A stretch of DNA of 64,000 bases from Bradyrhizobium sp. SZCCT0153 (GCF_018129995.1 NZ_JAFCKS010000009.1:1-64000); one strand, 5' to 3'. Positions 1 through 10,121 are shown, numbered from the stretch's first letter. The notes: a model not told the origin generated them from the sequence alone. A program made the numbers and translations.

Positions 1-639
1 GAGCACGGCATAAGCCGTCCAACCACTGCGCAGGGAAGGCCGAGTGATTGGCTACACCTGTATGCTGCTGTGCGGTTTTCTCTGCGTGTGCTTTTCGCGC
101 AGCGGACCGCGGGTGCAAGCCGGCACCCGGCCTTCCCTGCGCCCTCTTGGCTTAGAGGGTGGAGAAACGAAGCAGAGCTCGGGCGAAATGCGCCGCGAGG
201 ACGCGAAGCCGTGCCTGCAAGTCGAAATGTGTGTCGCAGGACTGCGATGTCGCCCCTTGCTCCGTCATTGCGATGTGTAAAGGCGAATACGTCGACTCAC
301 CTCGCTTGGCGCAATCGTCGAGCCGGATGGGGGGCGCGATGCGCCCGCACGAAATCTCAAGTTGTAGAGCGTCACCCCAGCAAGGGGTATCTCGGTAAGC
401 CAATTCGTGTCTTCCGGGTCACGATTGTGCCATCCACGCAACAGTCATCGCGGATTTAACCCATATCTCCGTCCGTTCGCATCGGCGCCGCTTTTTAGCC
501 ACACCTGAACATGAATAAAATAACTCGAATGTTTGGCGGCAGCGGTGGTCTTGGAAGGCGACGGGAAATCCCAAGGTCGATTCAAATCTTGGCTCTGATT
601 TTTCGGGTCTGAAAGGGTTGGCCGGGGAAACTGGTTGCG
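1..639. other. 5' intergenic stretch without a supported gene
   Basis: No convincing coding region is visible before ilvD. Open frames here overlap one another, are rich in Arg, Cys and Ser, and resemble no family I recognise. The first 160 bases hold a structured repeat described separately. From about 450 to 630 the sequence turns more AT-rich and probably carries the ilvD promoter, but I cannot assign -35 and -10 boxes with confidence. The DNA left of base 1 is not visible, so a gene ending just upstream cannot be excluded. Confidence 0.6.
28..160. repeat. Structured dispersed-type repeat with 14-bp inverted ends
   Basis: GCGCAGGGAAGGCC at 28-41 is exactly repeated in inverse orientation at 129-142. 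Inside lies a second stem (CGGGTGC at 110-116 with GCACCCG at 123-129), and immediately outside is a third small hairpin (CCCTCT at 142-147 pairing with AGAGGG around 154-160). From memory, elements of this design occur many times in Bradyrhizobium and relatives and give rise to spurious small ORF calls. Copy number cannot be verified here. It could be a mobile palindromic unit or a structured RNA. Confidence 0.6.
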
Positions 640-2364
640 ATGGACGCGAAGACCGACATCAAGCAGAGGCTGCCGAGCCGTCACGTGACGGAAGGGCCAA
701 CGCGCGCGCCCCATCGCTCCTACTTCTACGCCATGGGCCTGACTACCGCGCAGATCCACCAGCCTTTCGTCGGCGTCGCTTCCTGCTGGAACGAGGCCGC
801 GCCCTGCAACATTTCCCTGATGCGCCAGGCCCAGGCCGTGAAGAAGGGCGTGGCTTCCGCCGGCGGCACGCCGCGCGAATTCTGCACCATCACCGTGACC
901 GACGGCATCGCCATGGGCCATGACGGCATGCGCTCCTCGCTGCCGTCGCGCGAATGCATCGCCGACTCGGTCGAGCTGACTGTCCGCGGCCACGCCTATG
1001 ACGCCCTCGTGGGCCTCGCCGGCTGCGACAAGTCGCTGCCGGGCATGATGATGGCGATGGTCCGCCTCAACGTTCCCTCGATCTTCATCTATGGCGGCTC
1101 GATCCTGCCCGGCAATTTCCGGGGCCAGCAGGTCACCGTGCAGGACATGTTCGAAGCTGTCGGCAAGCACTCGGTCGGCGCCATGTCGGACGAGGACCTC
1201 GACGAGATCGAGCGCGTGGCCTGCCCGTCGGCGGGCGCCTGCGGCGCGCAGTTCACCGCCAACACCATGGCGACCGTCTCCGAGGCGATCGGCCTGGCGC
1301 TGCCGTATTCGGCCGGCGCTCCGGCGCCGTATGAAATCCGCGACGCTTTCTGCATGACCGCGGGCGAGCAGGTCATGGATCTGATCGCCCGAAACATCCG
1401 GCCGCGCGACATCGTCACCCGCAAGGCGCTGGAGAATGCGGCCGCCGTTGTCGCCGCCTCGGGTGGCTCGACCAATGCTGCACTGCACCTACCGGCAATC
1501 GCGCATGAGTGCGGCATCAAGTTCGACCTGTTCGACGTCGCCGAAATCTTCAAAAAGACACCATATGTCGCGGATTTGAAGCCGGGCGGCCGTTATGTCG
1601 CCAAAGACATGTTTGAAGTAGGTGGCATACCGCTTCTGATGAAGACGCTGCTCGACAATGGATTTCTCCACGGTGACTGCCTCACCGTCACCGGTCGAAC
1701 GATCGCCGAAAACCTCAAGAGCGTGAAATGGAATCCGCACCAGGACGTGGTGCACCCGGCAGACAAACCCATCACCGTCACGGGCGGTGTGGTCGGTCTG
1801 AAGGGCAATTTGGCGCCAGAAGGTGCGATCGTGAAAGTCGCGGGAATGTCCAACCTCAGGTTTACCGGTCCGGCCAGGTGCTTTGACCGTGAGGAGGATG
1901 CTTTCGAGGCGGTCCAGAAGCGTACCTACCGCGAAGGCGAAGTCATCGTGATCCGCTACGAGGGGCCGAAGGGCGGTCCCGGCATGCGGGAAATGCTCCA
2001 GACCACCGCGGCGCTGACCGGCCAGGGCATGGGCGGCAAGATCGCGCTCATCACCGACGGCCGCTTCTCCGGCGCCACCCGCGGCTTCTGCATCGGCCAT
2101 GTCGGGCCGGAAGCCGCCATCGGCGGTCCCATCGGCCTGCTCGAAGACGGCGACATCATCGAGATCGACGCGGTGGCCGGGACCCTTAACGTAAAATTGA
2201 GCGACCAGGAACTGGTCCAGCGCAAGACCAAATGGAGCGCTCGCGCGACTAACCACACGACGGGCGCGCTCTGGAAATATGCTCAGCAGGTTGGACCAGC
2301 GGTCGGTGGGGCAGTCACCCATCCGGGCGGCGCGCACGAGAAACAGTGCTATGCGGATATCTAG
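640..2364 (+). CDS. ilvD: Dihydroxy-acid dehydratase
   Basis: IlvD dehydrates 2,3-dihydroxy-3-methylbutanoate and 2,3-dihydroxy-3-methylpentanoate to the 2-oxo acids that precede valine and isoleucine, in the cytoplasm. At 574 residues it is the usual length of the IlvD/Edd family. Cysteines expected to bind the iron-sulfur cluster are seen at C56, C129 (in GCDKSLPG) and C201 (in CPSAGACG), and the second family signature ITDGRFSGATRG lies near residue 470. The ATG at 640 puts the conserved HRSYFYAMG segment about 25 residues in, as in homologues. The last 14 bases overlap the start of exoR in another frame. Some codons around 1560-1920 are less GC-biased than elsewhere in the gene, without any frame break. 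Confidence 0.97.
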   Translation: MDAKTDIKQRLPSRHVTEGPTRAPHRSYFYAMGLTTAQIHQPFVGVASCWNEAAPCNISLMRQAQAVKKGVASAGGTPREFCTITVTDGIAMGHDGMRSSLPSRECIADSVELTVRGHAYDALVGLAGCDKSLPGMMMAMVRLNVPSIFIYGGSILPGNFRGQQVTVQDMFEAVGKHSVGAMSDEDLDEIERVACPSAGACGAQFTANTMATVSEAIGLALPYSAGAPAPYEIRDAFCMTAGEQVMDLIARNIRPRDIVTRKALENAAAVVAASGGSTNAALHLPAIAHECGIKFDLFDVAEIFKKTPYVADLKPGGRYVAKDMFEVGGIPLLMKTLLDNGFLHGDCLTVTGRTIAENLKSVKWNPHQDVVHPADKPITVTGGVVGLKGNLAPEGAIVKVAGMSNLRFTGPARCFDREEDAFEAVQKRTYREGEVIVIRYEGPKGGPGMREMLQTTAALTGQGMGGKIALITDGRFSGATRGFCIGHVGPEAAIGGPIGLLEDGDIIEIDAVAGTLNVKLSDQELVQRKTKWSARATNHTTGALWKYAQQVGPAVGGAVTHPGGAHEKQCYADI

Positions 2365-3175
2365 GCGTACCATAGTTGCGTTTGTGTTGGGGGCCGGCGC
2401 GCTGGCCGCGCCGGCGCTCGCCTTTGACGGCGCACCTGTCAGCCCGAAGGATGCGACCATCCCGGTGGTCACGACCTTGCCGGGCGCAGCGGGCAAGGTG
2501 CGCAATGTGCCGCCGGCGGCCTTGCCCCAGGAAACCTCGCTCAGCGCCCTGCAATACGCCGCCGAAGGTGGCCACCCGATCGCGCAGTGGAAGCTCGGCC
2601 GCATGTACGCCAATGGCGACGGCGTCGCTCAGGACGACGTGCGCGCCTTCGAATATTTCAGCCGGATCGCCAACGCGCATGCCGAGGACAGCCCGTCGGC
2701 GCCGCAGGCGCAGGTCGTGGCCAACGCCTTCGTCGCGCTCGGCCGTTATTATCTCGCCGGCATCCCGAACTCGAAGATCAAGGCCGATCCGGACCGGGCG
2801 CGGGAGATGTTCTCCTACGCGGCGTCCTATTTCGGCAATGCGGATGCGCAATACGATCTCGCCCGGCTGTACCTGAAGACCCCGGACGCCTCGCGCGAGG
2901 ATTTCCGCTATGGCGCGCGCTGGCTTGGCCTCGCGGCCCAGAAGGGCCAGCACGAGGCGCAGGCGCTGCTCGGTCAGATGCTGTTCAACGGCGACCGCCT
3001 GCCGCGGCAGGCCGCCCGCGGTCTGATGTGGCTGACGCTCGCGCGTGACAGCGCCGGGACCGACGAGGTCTGGATCAAGGAAAGCTACAACCGCGCCTTC
3101 TCCAAGGCCTCCGACGACGACCGCGCCATGTGCCTGCAAATGCTGGAACAGTGGGTGCAGGGCCGCCGCGAATAG
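2351..3175 (+). CDS. exoR: ExoR-like periplasmic Sel1-repeat regulator
   Basis: This is a 274-residue secreted protein with a signal peptide (MRISRRTIVAFVLGAGALAA, cleavage likely after ALA) followed by Sel1/TPR-like repeats: AAEGGHPIAQWKLGRMYANG, then ASYFGNADAQYDLARLY, then LAAQKGQHEAQALLGQML. The repeats and the ending EQWVQGRR match, as I recall it, ExoR of Sinorhizobium, a periplasmic inhibitor of the ExoS/ChvI sensor system that controls exopolysaccharide and motility. The assignment of function is by family; no exoS or chvI lies in this window. The ATG at 2351 is preferred over upstream in-frame starts because it gives a clean signal peptide; it lies inside the ilvD 3' end, so the two may be co-transcribed. 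Confidence 0.85.
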   Translation: MRISRRTIVAFVLGAGALAAPALAFDGAPVSPKDATIPVVTTLPGAAGKVRNVPPAALPQETSLSALQYAAEGGHPIAQWKLGRMYANGDGVAQDDVRAFEYFSRIANAHAEDSPSAPQAQVVANAFVALGRYYLAGIPNSKIKADPDRAREMFSYAASYFGNADAQYDLARLYLKTPDASREDFRYGARWLGLAAQKGQHEAQALLGQMLFNGDRLPRQAARGLMWLTLARDSAGTDEVWIKESYNRAFSKASDDDRAMCLQMLEQWVQGRRE

Positions 3176-3190
3176 GCCGCTCTCTTAGGA

Positions 3191-3219
3191 TGGGCAAAGG
3201 CGCCTTGGCGCCGTGCCCA
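3191..3219. terminator. Hairpin between convergent exoR and xthA
   Basis: TGGGCA (3191-3196) pairs with TGCCCA (3214-3219), and inside it GGCGCC (3199-3204) pairs with GGCGCC (3207-3212) around a two-base loop. The hairpin sits between two genes that end toward each other, so a bidirectional terminator role is plausible, although no strong U-tract follows on either strand. The same type of stem, as I recall, is a frequent Bradyrhizobium intergenic repeat. Confidence 0.5.
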
Positions 3220-3239
3220 CCACCACCTCGGCATATTGC

Positions 3240-4037
3240 CTAAGCCGCCTCCAGATCGAGATCCGCCCACACCGGCACGTGGTCCGACGGCTTCCCCCAG
3301 CCGCGCACATAGCTGTCGATGCCGACATTGGCGAGCCGATCGCTGGCCTGCGGCGACAACAGCAGGTGATCGATCCGCAGGCCATGGTTCTTCTGCCAGG
3401 CGCCGGCCTGATAGTCCCAGAAGGTGTAGAGCCCGGGCTCGTCGGTGACGGCGCGCAAGGCATCGGTCAGGCCGAGGCCGAGCAGTGACTGAAAGCTCTC
3501 CCGTGTCTCGGCCTTGAACAGAGCGTCCTCGGTCCAGGCGGCGGGATTGTGGACGTCGCGGGCATGCGGGATGACGTTGAAGTCGCCTGCGAGGATCAGC
3601 GGCTCCTCGGTCTTGAGGCGCTCCTTCGAATATTCAAGAAGCCGCGACATCCATTTGAGCTTGTAGGGATATTTCTCGGTCCCGACCGGGTTGCCATTGG
3701 GCAGATAGAGGCAGGCAATGCGCAACACCCCGCGCTTGAGCGTCACCACGCCTTCGAGGAAGCGGGCATGGGCGTCCTCGTCGTCGCCGGCCAGCCCCGA
3801 CTTGGTCTCGTCGAACCGGAGCTTCGAGAGCAGGGCGACACCGTTGAAGGTCTTCTGTCCGTGGGTGACTACGTTGTAGCCGAGCGCCTCGATCTCCAGC
3901 CGCGGGAAGGCCTCGTCGACGCATTTGATCTCCTGGAGGCAGACGATGTCCGGCTGGCACTCCTTCAGCCAGCTCAGCAGGAGATCGATCCGCTGCCGAA
4001 CCGAGTTCACGTTCCAGGTGGCAATTCTGATGGGCAT
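3240..4037 (-). CDS. xthA: Exodeoxyribonuclease III
   Basis: A 265-residue member of the exonuclease III/AP endonuclease (EEP) family, which cleaves at abasic sites and removes nucleotides 3' to 5' in base-excision repair. All expected catalytic positions are visible: N9 (TWNVNS), E36 (LQEIKC), Y111 (CLYLPNG), D152 and N154 (AGDFNVIP), D223 (RIDHLL) and D252-H253 (SDHVPVW). Length is normal for the family and the ATG start directly precedes the first beta strand. It stands alone, convergent with exoR and divergent from the histidine kinase gene. There is no visible damage-response box upstream. Confidence 0.95.
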   Translation of the reverse strand: MPIRIATWNVNSVRQRIDLLLSWLKECQPDIVCLQEIKCVDEAFPRLEIEALGYNVVTHGQKTFNGVALLSKLRFDETKSGLAGDDEDAHARFLEGVVTLKRGVLRIACLYLPNGNPVGTEKYPYKLKWMSRLLEYSKERLKTEEPLILAGDFNVIPHARDVHNPAAWTEDALFKAETRESFQSLLGLGLTDALRAVTDEPGLYTFWDYQAGAWQKNHGLRIDHLLLSPQASDRLANVGIDSYVRGWGKPSDHVPVWADLDLEAA

Positions 4038-4170
4038 GTCGGCGGCTCCGGGCAGGGGCCATGGTTAGAACAAAATGCAAACGCGCCCGTCAAGGACGCC
4101 GCAAAATCTCCCACAAAATTAACCCGGCTTAAGCCCGCCCCGGGCCATTGATACCGAAAAGGTTTTTCGA

Positions 4171-6501
4171 ATGGGATGGCCAGACAAATCCATGAAGCGA
4201 ACCGAACCGCGCAGCGGCCTGATCGGCGCGTTTCTGTATTGGCTCGGCGGCTACGAGATCGAGGAGGGCCTGACCGCCGATCTCAGCGAGCGCGAGCTGC
4301 GCCGCATCCGCGCCAAGCAGATCGACGCGGTGACGCGGCTGATTCCGGTGACGATGGCCGTCACCATGCTCAACGTCGCCATCGTGCTGATCCTGTTCTG
4401 GGGCCGGGGCTGGAACGACTTCCTCGCGATCTGGGGCGTGACGCTCGCCGCCGTCGCCCTCGTCGCGTTCCGGTCATGGCAGCGATCGCACGCGAGCCCC
4501 CCGCAGGAAGCCTCGCCGCATGCCGCGCGGCAGATGCTGCGGCAGGCATTCTTCCTCGCCGCGATCTGGGGCACGTTGCCGCTCGCGCTGTTCAGCCGCG
4601 TCGAGCCGACCAGCCAGCTCATCCTGGCCTGCCTGATGGTGGGCATGATGTCCGGCGGCGCCTTCACGCTGTCGACCTTCCCGCGCGCCGGCCTCGCCTA
4701 TCTCGCCACCATGACGATCGCCTGCGCCGGTGCGCTGTTCGTGTGCGGGACGGGGCCGTATCTGGTGACGGCGGTGTTCCTGCTGCTGTTCGCGTTCTTC
4801 ATGGCGCGCAACATCGTCTCGCAGGGCAATTTGTTTCTCGGCAATCTCAAGGCCCGGCTCGAGCTCGAACGGCAGACCGAGATCATCTCGCTGCTGCTGA
4901 AGGATTTTCAGGAGAACGCCAGCGACTGGCTGTGGCAGACGGATGCCGAAGGACATCTCACCGACGTGCCCCAACGCTTCGCCGACGTCGCGCAATTGCC
5001 GCTTCCGCTCCTGAAGGGATCGCTCTTCGCCGACGTGCTCGACATGCTCTGTCCCGAGGACAAGGCGGCCGCCTACAACATCGTCGGCCTGATGGAGCAT
5101 GCCGAGCCGCTGCACGAGATGAACCTCAAGGTCGTTGCCGGCGGCGAGGCGCGGCTGTGGTCGCTGACCGCGAAGCCGGCCTATGACCGCGACGGCCAGT
5201 TTCTCGGCTATCGCGGCTTCGGGCGCGACGTCACCGAGCGCTGGCGCGCGGAAAAGGCCGAGGCCGAAAGCCGCGCCAAGTCCGATTTCCTGGCGGTGAT
5301 GAGCCACGAGATCCGCACCCCGATGAACGGCGTGCTCGGGCTCGCCAGCATGCTGCTGGAGACCAGGCTCGATCCTGAGCAGCACGAGGCCGTCACCACG
5401 ATCCGGGAGTCCGGCGACAATCTCCAGCGCATCCTCAATGACATCCTCGATCTCTCCAAGCTCGAGGCCGGGCGCTTCGCGTTCGAGGCGATCGATTTTG
5501 CACCGCAGTCGCTGGTCGAAGCGGTCGCAACCGTCGTGCGCGCGAGCGCCAAGAGCAAAGGATTGGCGGTCAAGGTCGAGCTCGATCCGACCCTGCCGCC
5601 GACGCTGCGCGGCGACGTCGCGCGCATCCGCCAGGTGCTGCTCAACCTTGCTTCCAACGCGGTGAAGTTCACCGATGAGGGCGAGGTGACGATATCCGCG
5701 ACCTGCCAGGCGCGCCGCGATCTGCTCGCGACCGTCGAATGGACGGTGACCGACAGCGGCATCGGCATCGCTCCGGAGAAGCTCGACAAGCTCTTCAGTG
5801 ACTTCGCGCAGGCCGACGCCTCGATCAGCCGCCGCTTCGGCGGCACCGGGCTTGGGCTTGCGATCTCCCGGCGCATCATCGAGCAGATGGGCGGCACCAT
5901 CGGCGTCACCTCGACGCCGGGCGAGGGCTCGACCTTCCGCTTCACGCTGGTGCTGCCCTGGAGCCAGGCGCAGGCCTCCGACCTGGCGGACGGCCGCGAT
6001 GAGGCCGACGAGCTCAAGGCGCGTATCGCCGGGCTCGACCGGCCGCTGAAGGTGCTGGTCGCGGAGGACGACGCCGTCAACCGGATGGTCGTGAGCAAGA
6101 TGCTCGGCGGTTTCGATGTCGAGCTGCGTGTCGTCACCGACGGCGTCGAGGCCGTCGCCGCGGTTTCCGAGGTCGATTACGACATCGTGCTGATGGACGT
6201 GCGCATGCCCGACATGGACGGCTTGGCCGCGACCCGTGCGATCCGCGCGCAAGGCGGGCGCTACGCGACGTTGCCAATCACCGCGCTGACCGCCAACGCG
6301 TTTCCCGAGGACGTGAGGATCTGCCGCGAGGCAGGCATGTCCGATTTCCTGGCAAAGCCGCTGCGCAAGCCGGCGCTGGTCGCGGCATTGCTGCGTGCGC
6401 TGGACGGCCACACGATGCCTGATGAGGCGCCGCTTCAGCCGGAACTGATTCCGGTCGAGGCGGACTGGACGGACGAGGAAAGGCAGATGACCGGCGCGTA
6501 G
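4171..6501 (+). CDS. Membrane hybrid histidine kinase (PAS-HisKA-HATPase-REC)
   Basis: This 776-residue sensor has about six hydrophobic segments within residues 50-225, a PAS-like domain around 235-350, a HisKA domain with phospho-acceptor H379 ([11 protein letters not shown]), an HATPase domain with the N box (NLASNAVKF) and G boxes ([17 protein letters not shown]), and a C-terminal receiver with phospho-acceptor D676 ([11 protein letters not shown]). No Hpt domain is present, so phosphotransfer to another protein is expected. No response regulator or target gene adjoins it, and the signal is unknown. An alternative start seven codons downstream (4192) cannot be excluded. Confidence 0.93.
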   Translation: MGWPDKSMKRTEPRSGLIGAFLYWLGGYEIEEGLTADLSERELRRIRAKQIDAVTRLIPVTMAVTMLNVAIVLILFWGRGWNDFLAIWGVTLAAVALVAFRSWQRSHASPPQEASPHAARQMLRQAFFLAAIWGTLPLALFSRVEPTSQLILACLMVGMMSGGAFTLSTFPRAGLAYLATMTIACAGALFVCGTGPYLVTAVFLLLFAFFMARNIVSQGNLFLGNLKARLELERQTEIISLLLKDFQENASDWLWQTDAEGHLTDVPQRFADVAQLPLPLLKGSLFADVLDMLCPEDKAAAYNIVGLMEHAEPLHEMNLKVVAGGEARLWSLTAKPAYDRDGQFLGYRGFGRDVTERWRAEKAEAESRAKSDFLAVMSHEIRTPMNGVLGLASMLLETRLDPEQHEAVTTIRESGDNLQRILNDILDLSKLEAGRFAFEAIDFAPQSLVEAVATVVRASAKSKGLAVKVELDPTLPPTLRGDVARIRQVLLNLASNAVKFTDEGEVTISATCQARRDLLATVEWTVTDSGIGIAPEKLDKLFSDFAQADASISRRFGGTGLGLAISRRIIEQMGGTIGVTSTPGEGSTFRFTLVLPWSQAQASDLADGRDEADELKARIAGLDRPLKVLVAEDDAVNRMVVSKMLGGFDVELRVVTDGVEAVAAVSEVDYDIVLMDVRMPDMDGLAATRAIRAQGGRYATLPITALTANAFPEDVRICREAGMSDFLAKPLRKPALVAALLRALDGHTMPDEAPLQPELIPVEADWTDEERQMTGA

Positions 6502-6505
6502 CCGG

Positions 6506-6835
6506 TCAGATCGAGAAGCTGGTCCCGCAGCCGCAGGACGCCGTCGCGTTCGGATTGTTGACGCGGAACGAAGCGCCGATCAGGTCGTCGACGAAATCGA
6601 CCTGCGAGCCCGCCAAGAACGGCTGGGAGGCGGAATCGACCAGGACCACCGCATTCTCCTGCTCGATCACGAGATCGTCGTCGGTGCGGTCGCGGTCGAT
6701 GTCGAACTTGTACTGGAATCCCGAGCAGCCGCCGCCCTCGACGGAGATGCGCAGCATCGCGCCAGAACCTTCGCCCTTGAGGATCTCCCCAATCCGGCGT
6801 GCGGCGCGGTCACTGATGGTCACGTCAGTCGTCAT
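6506..6835 (-). CDS. erpA: Iron-sulfur cluster insertion protein, ErpA/IscA family
   Basis: A 109-residue A-type carrier that delivers iron-sulfur clusters to apo-proteins. The three invariant cysteines are present: C37 in GGGCSGFQY and C101/C103 in the C-terminal SCGCGTSF. An acidic stretch DRDRTDDD between them is typical of ErpA. It is convergent with the histidine kinase gene (four bases apart) and divergent from dgt. The family assignment is secure; ErpA rather than IscA is preferred because no isc genes adjoin and because single A-type carriers next to dgt are common in Rhizobiales, which is from memory. Confidence 0.9.
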   Translation of the reverse strand: MTTDVTISDRAARRIGEILKGEGSGAMLRISVEGGGCSGFQYKFDIDRDRTDDDLVIEQENAVVLVDSASQPFLAGSQVDFVDDLIGASFRVNNPNATASCGCGTSFSI

Positions 6836-6861
6836 AGCTCGTCTCCGATAGTCCCGCGGTC

Positions 6862-6907
6862 ATACCAAATTCACTTGTCAGGATCACTTGCCCAATTCAT
6901 TTGGTAT
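6862..6907. promoter_or_regulatory. 9-bp inverted repeat in the erpA-dgt divergent promoter region
   Basis: ATACCAAAT at 6862-6870 is repeated exactly in inverse orientation (ATTTGGTAT) at 6899-6907. The 28 bases between contain a direct repeat of CACTTG (from 6872 and from 6885). The pair lies in the 136-base gap between the divergent erpA and dgt starts, so it could be an operator region or a small palindromic repeat. No regulator can be named. Confidence 0.4.
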
Positions 6908-6971
6908 CCCGCGTCCGGCATAGTTAAGTGCAAGGATACGCAGAATCAAATGGATAGGGACTAAATTCGCC

Positions 6972-8180
6972 GTGTCCGTCGGAATGGCTGCCCCCCGCGC
7001 GCCCTATGCCTGCGATCCCGATCGCAGCCGCGGCCGGCTGGTCGCCGAGCCGCCGAGCCGGACCCGCAGCCCGTTCCGGCGGGATTGCGACCGGGTGATC
7101 CATTCGACCGCGTTCCGCCGCCTGAAGTACAAGACCCAGGTGTTCGTGTTCCACGAGGGCGACCACTACCGCACCCGGCTGACCCATTCGCTGGAGGTGG
7201 CACAGATCGCGCGCGCACTGGCCCGGCAGCTTGGGCTGGACGAGGACCTCACGGAGACGCTGGCGCTCGCCCACGACCTTGGCCATCCGCCCTTTGGGCA
7301 TGCCGGCGAGCGGGCGCTGGACGCCTGCCTGAACGGTTTTGGCGGCTTCGACCACAACGCCCAGACGCTCCGCGTCGTCGCGGCGCTGGAGCACCGCTAT
7401 CCCGAGTTCGACGGACTCAACCTGACCTGGGAGTCGCTGGAGGGCATCGTCAAGCACAACGGCCCGCTGACCGATCGCAACGGCGCGCCGGTCGGGCGCT
7501 ATCGCGAGCACGGCATTCCCGTCGGGATCGCCGACTACGTCAAGGCCTACGATCTCGAACTGTGGAGCTTCGCCTCGCTGGAAGCACAGGTCGCCGCGAT
7601 CGCCGACGACATCGCTTATGATGCCCACGACATCGACGACGGCCTGCGCGCCGGCCTGTTCCATCTCGACGATCTCAAGGCGATGCCGCTCACGGCCGAG
7701 ATCATCGCCGAGACGTCCGCGCACTATCCAGATCTCGAAGACGTCAGGCGCGGGGCCGAGCTGGTGCGCGAACTGATCTCGCATCTGATCGGCGCCGTGT
7801 TTGCAGAGGCGCAGAAGAACCTCGCCGTCGTCAAGCCGCAATCGGCCCGGGACGTGCGCCAGCAGAGCCGGGCGCTGATCGCGTTCCCCGCCGCAGTCGC
7901 GGAGGAGGAGGCTGCCATCAAGCGCTTCCTCTACCAGCACATGTACCGCCACAAGCGGGTAATGCGGGTGATGGGGGAGGCGGAGCAGATCCTGTTCGAC
8001 CTGTTCGCGAAATACCTGAAGGTGCCGGCCGAGCTGCCGCCGGAATGGCTGCTGGGGGCGGAGGCGGACAACGCGGGCGACCGGGCTCGCCGGATCGGCA
8101 ATTTCATCGCCGGAATGACCGACCGTTTCGCCCTGACCGAGCACCAGCGGCTCTTTGACTCGACCCCGGATTTGCGTTAG
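6972..8180 (+). CDS. dgt: Deoxyguanosinetriphosphate triphosphohydrolase-like protein
   Basis: This 402-residue HD-domain phosphohydrolase belongs to the family that splits dNTPs to deoxynucleosides and tripolyphosphate. Metal ligands of the HD fold are visible at H72 ([10 protein letters not shown]), H101-D102 ([11 protein letters not shown]) and a later Asp in [11 protein letters not shown]. The short type without the E. coli insertions is usual in Alphaproteobacteria. The GTG at 6972 is chosen because an AGGGA lies about 12 bases upstream; an ATG at 6984 is the alternative. It begins a co-directional run through serS, with argS starting nine bases after its stop. Confidence 0.9.
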   Translation: MSVGMAAPRAPYACDPDRSRGRLVAEPPSRTRSPFRRDCDRVIHSTAFRRLKYKTQVFVFHEGDHYRTRLTHSLEVAQIARALARQLGLDEDLTETLALAHDLGHPPFGHAGERALDACLNGFGGFDHNAQTLRVVAALEHRYPEFDGLNLTWESLEGIVKHNGPLTDRNGAPVGRYREHGIPVGIADYVKAYDLELWSFASLEAQVAAIADDIAYDAHDIDDGLRAGLFHLDDLKAMPLTAEIIAETSAHYPDLEDVRRGAELVRELISHLIGAVFAEAQKNLAVVKPQSARDVRQQSRALIAFPAAVAEEEAAIKRFLYQHMYRHKRVMRVMGEAEQILFDLFAKYLKVPAELPPEWLLGAEADNAGDRARRIGNFIAGMTDRFALTEHQRLFDSTPDLR

Positions 8181-8189
8181 GCGGCGCCC

Positions 8190-9980
8190 ATGCCCGACAC
8201 ATCCTCATCCCTGCACCTGTTCGCCGACGTGCTCGCGCGCGTGCACGCCGCCTGCCGCGCGCTCGCGGTGGATGCCAGCTGGCCCGAGGGCATCGATTTC
8301 TCGCGCGTGGTGGTCGAGCCGCCGCGCGACGCCTCCCATGGCGACATGGCGACCAATGCCGCCATGGTGCTTGCGAAAGAGGCAAAGGCGAAGCCCCGCG
8401 ACCTCGCCGAGCAGATCGCCGAACGGCTGCGCGCCGATGCGCTGATCGCCAAGGTCGACATCGCCGGTCCCGGTTTCATCAATTTGACGCTCAGGCCGGC
8501 CGCATGGGCCGAGGCGTTGCGCACGGTGCTGCGCGAGGGCGCCGATTACGGCCGCGTCCGCGGCGGCTCCAAGGTCAATGTCGAATACGTCTCGGCCAAT
8601 CCGACCGGACCGATGCATGTCGGCCATTGCCGCGGTGCCGTGTTCGGCGACGCGCTCGCGAGCCTGCTCCAGTTCGGCGGCCACGACGTCACGCGCGAAT
8701 ATTACATCAACGACGCCGGCGCCCAGGTCGACGTGCTCGCGCGCTCAGCATTTCTCCGGTATCGCGAGGCGCTCGGCGAGGACATCGGCGCGATCCCGGA
8801 AGGGCTCTATCCCGGCGACTATCTGAAGCCGGTCGGGCAGGCGCTAGCCAGGGAGCATGGCGACAAGCTGCTCGCGATGAGCGAGGCGCAATGGCTGCCG
8901 ACGGTGCGCGCCAAGGCGATCGCGATGATGATGGACGAGATCAAGGATGATCTCGCCGCCCTCAACATCCGCCACGACGTGTTCTTCTCCGAGCGCTCGC
9001 TGATAGAGACCGGGGACAACAAGGTCGCCGAGACCATCGATTTCCTGAAGGCCAAGGGCGACATCTACGAAGGCCGCCTGCCGCCGCCGAAGGGCGCGCC
9101 GGTCGAGGATTGGGAAGACCGCGAGCAGCTGCTGTTCAAGGCGACCGCCTACGGCGACGACGTCGATCGGCCGCTGATCAAGTCGGACAATTCCTACACC
9201 TACTTCGCCTCCGACATCGCCTACCACAAGAACAAGTTCGACCGCGGTTTTGCGGAGATGATCGACGTCTGGGGCGCCGACCATGGCGGCTACATCAAGC
9301 GGATGCAGGCGGCGGTGAAGGCGACGACGTCCGGCAAGGGCGCGCTCGACGTCAAGATCGTCCAGCTCGTGAAGTTGCTGCGCAATGGCGAGCCGGTGAA
9401 AATGTCGAAGCGAAGCGGGGACTTCGTCACCTTGCGTGAGGTGGTGGATGAAGTCGGTCAGGACGCCGTGCGCTTCATGATGCTCTACCGCAAGAACGAC
9501 GCGGTGCTCGACTTCGACCTCGCCAAGGTCATGGAACAGTCGCGTGACAACCCGGTGTTCTACGTCCAGTACGGCCACGCCCGCGGCCACTCGATCTTCC
9601 GGAATGCGCGTACCGAGGTGTTCCCGGAACTCCCGGAGGACTCAGGCAAGCGCGTTGCATGGCTGCGTGAGTCGGCGGTGGAACGGCTGTCTGATCCGGT
9701 GGAACTCGACCTTCTTAAGCGCCTCGCAATTTATCCGCGCATGCTGGAAGCGGCCGCCAGTGCCCATGAGCCGCACCGAATTGCGTTCTATCTCTATGAG
9801 TTAGCCAGTGAATTTCATGCGCTTTGGACGAAGGGGCGCGATTTGCCCTATTTACGCTTCATTATCAATAATGATGCAGAGCTAACGAAGGCGCGGCTGG
9901 CCATGGTCCAGGGCGTCGTCTCCGTCCTGGCATCGGGCCTCGCCATCCTCGGCGTCCATGCTCCGGACGAGATGCGGTAG
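8190..9980 (+). CDS. argS: Arginyl-tRNA synthetase
   Basis: A 596-residue class I synthetase that charges tRNA-Arg. It has the N-terminal additional domain (residues 1-115), the HIGH-type motif as HVGH within [15 protein letters not shown] (about 135-149), the KMSKS-type motif as KMSKR around 404-408, and the C-terminal DALR anticodon-binding region with the characteristic ending about six residues after LAILGV. It follows dgt by nine bases. The last 300 bases, from about 9700, use noticeably more AT-rich codons (TTA, CTA, AAT) than the rest of the gene while the frame and protein remain normal. Confidence 0.97.
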   Translation: MPDTSSSLHLFADVLARVHAACRALAVDASWPEGIDFSRVVVEPPRDASHGDMATNAAMVLAKEAKAKPRDLAEQIAERLRADALIAKVDIAGPGFINLTLRPAAWAEALRTVLREGADYGRVRGGSKVNVEYVSANPTGPMHVGHCRGAVFGDALASLLQFGGHDVTREYYINDAGAQVDVLARSAFLRYREALGEDIGAIPEGLYPGDYLKPVGQALAREHGDKLLAMSEAQWLPTVRAKAIAMMMDEIKDDLAALNIRHDVFFSERSLIETGDNKVAETIDFLKAKGDIYEGRLPPPKGAPVEDWEDREQLLFKATAYGDDVDRPLIKSDNSYTYFASDIAYHKNKFDRGFAEMIDVWGADHGGYIKRMQAAVKATTSGKGALDVKIVQLVKLLRNGEPVKMSKRSGDFVTLREVVDEVGQDAVRFMMLYRKNDAVLDFDLAKVMEQSRDNPVFYVQYGHARGHSIFRNARTEVFPELPEDSGKRVAWLRESAVERLSDPVELDLLKRLAIYPRMLEAAASAHEPHRIAFYLYELASEFHALWTKGRDLPYLRFIINNDAELTKARLAMVQGVVSVLASGLAILGVHAPDEMR

Positions 9981-10121
9981 TTTGGGGCGAACTACTTAAG
10001 GGGAATTTTGGGGGTAACCGGCAGAAGCCGGATCACTTAGACTTGGTTGAAAGCCTTGTGGGTCGAAAGCCGTGCCTTGGTCGAGGGGCGCGCGGCTTTC
10101 CCGAAGGGACGCATCATCACG

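Noticed and set aside
44-459. Several small frames in the left-edge region
   Set aside because: They overlap each other inside or beside a structured repeat and have Cys/Arg-rich composition unlike the neighbouring genes.
4474-6411. Long minus-strand frame opposite the hybrid kinase
   Set aside because: A mirror frame of high-GC coding sequence; the kinase motifs on the plus strand are decisive.
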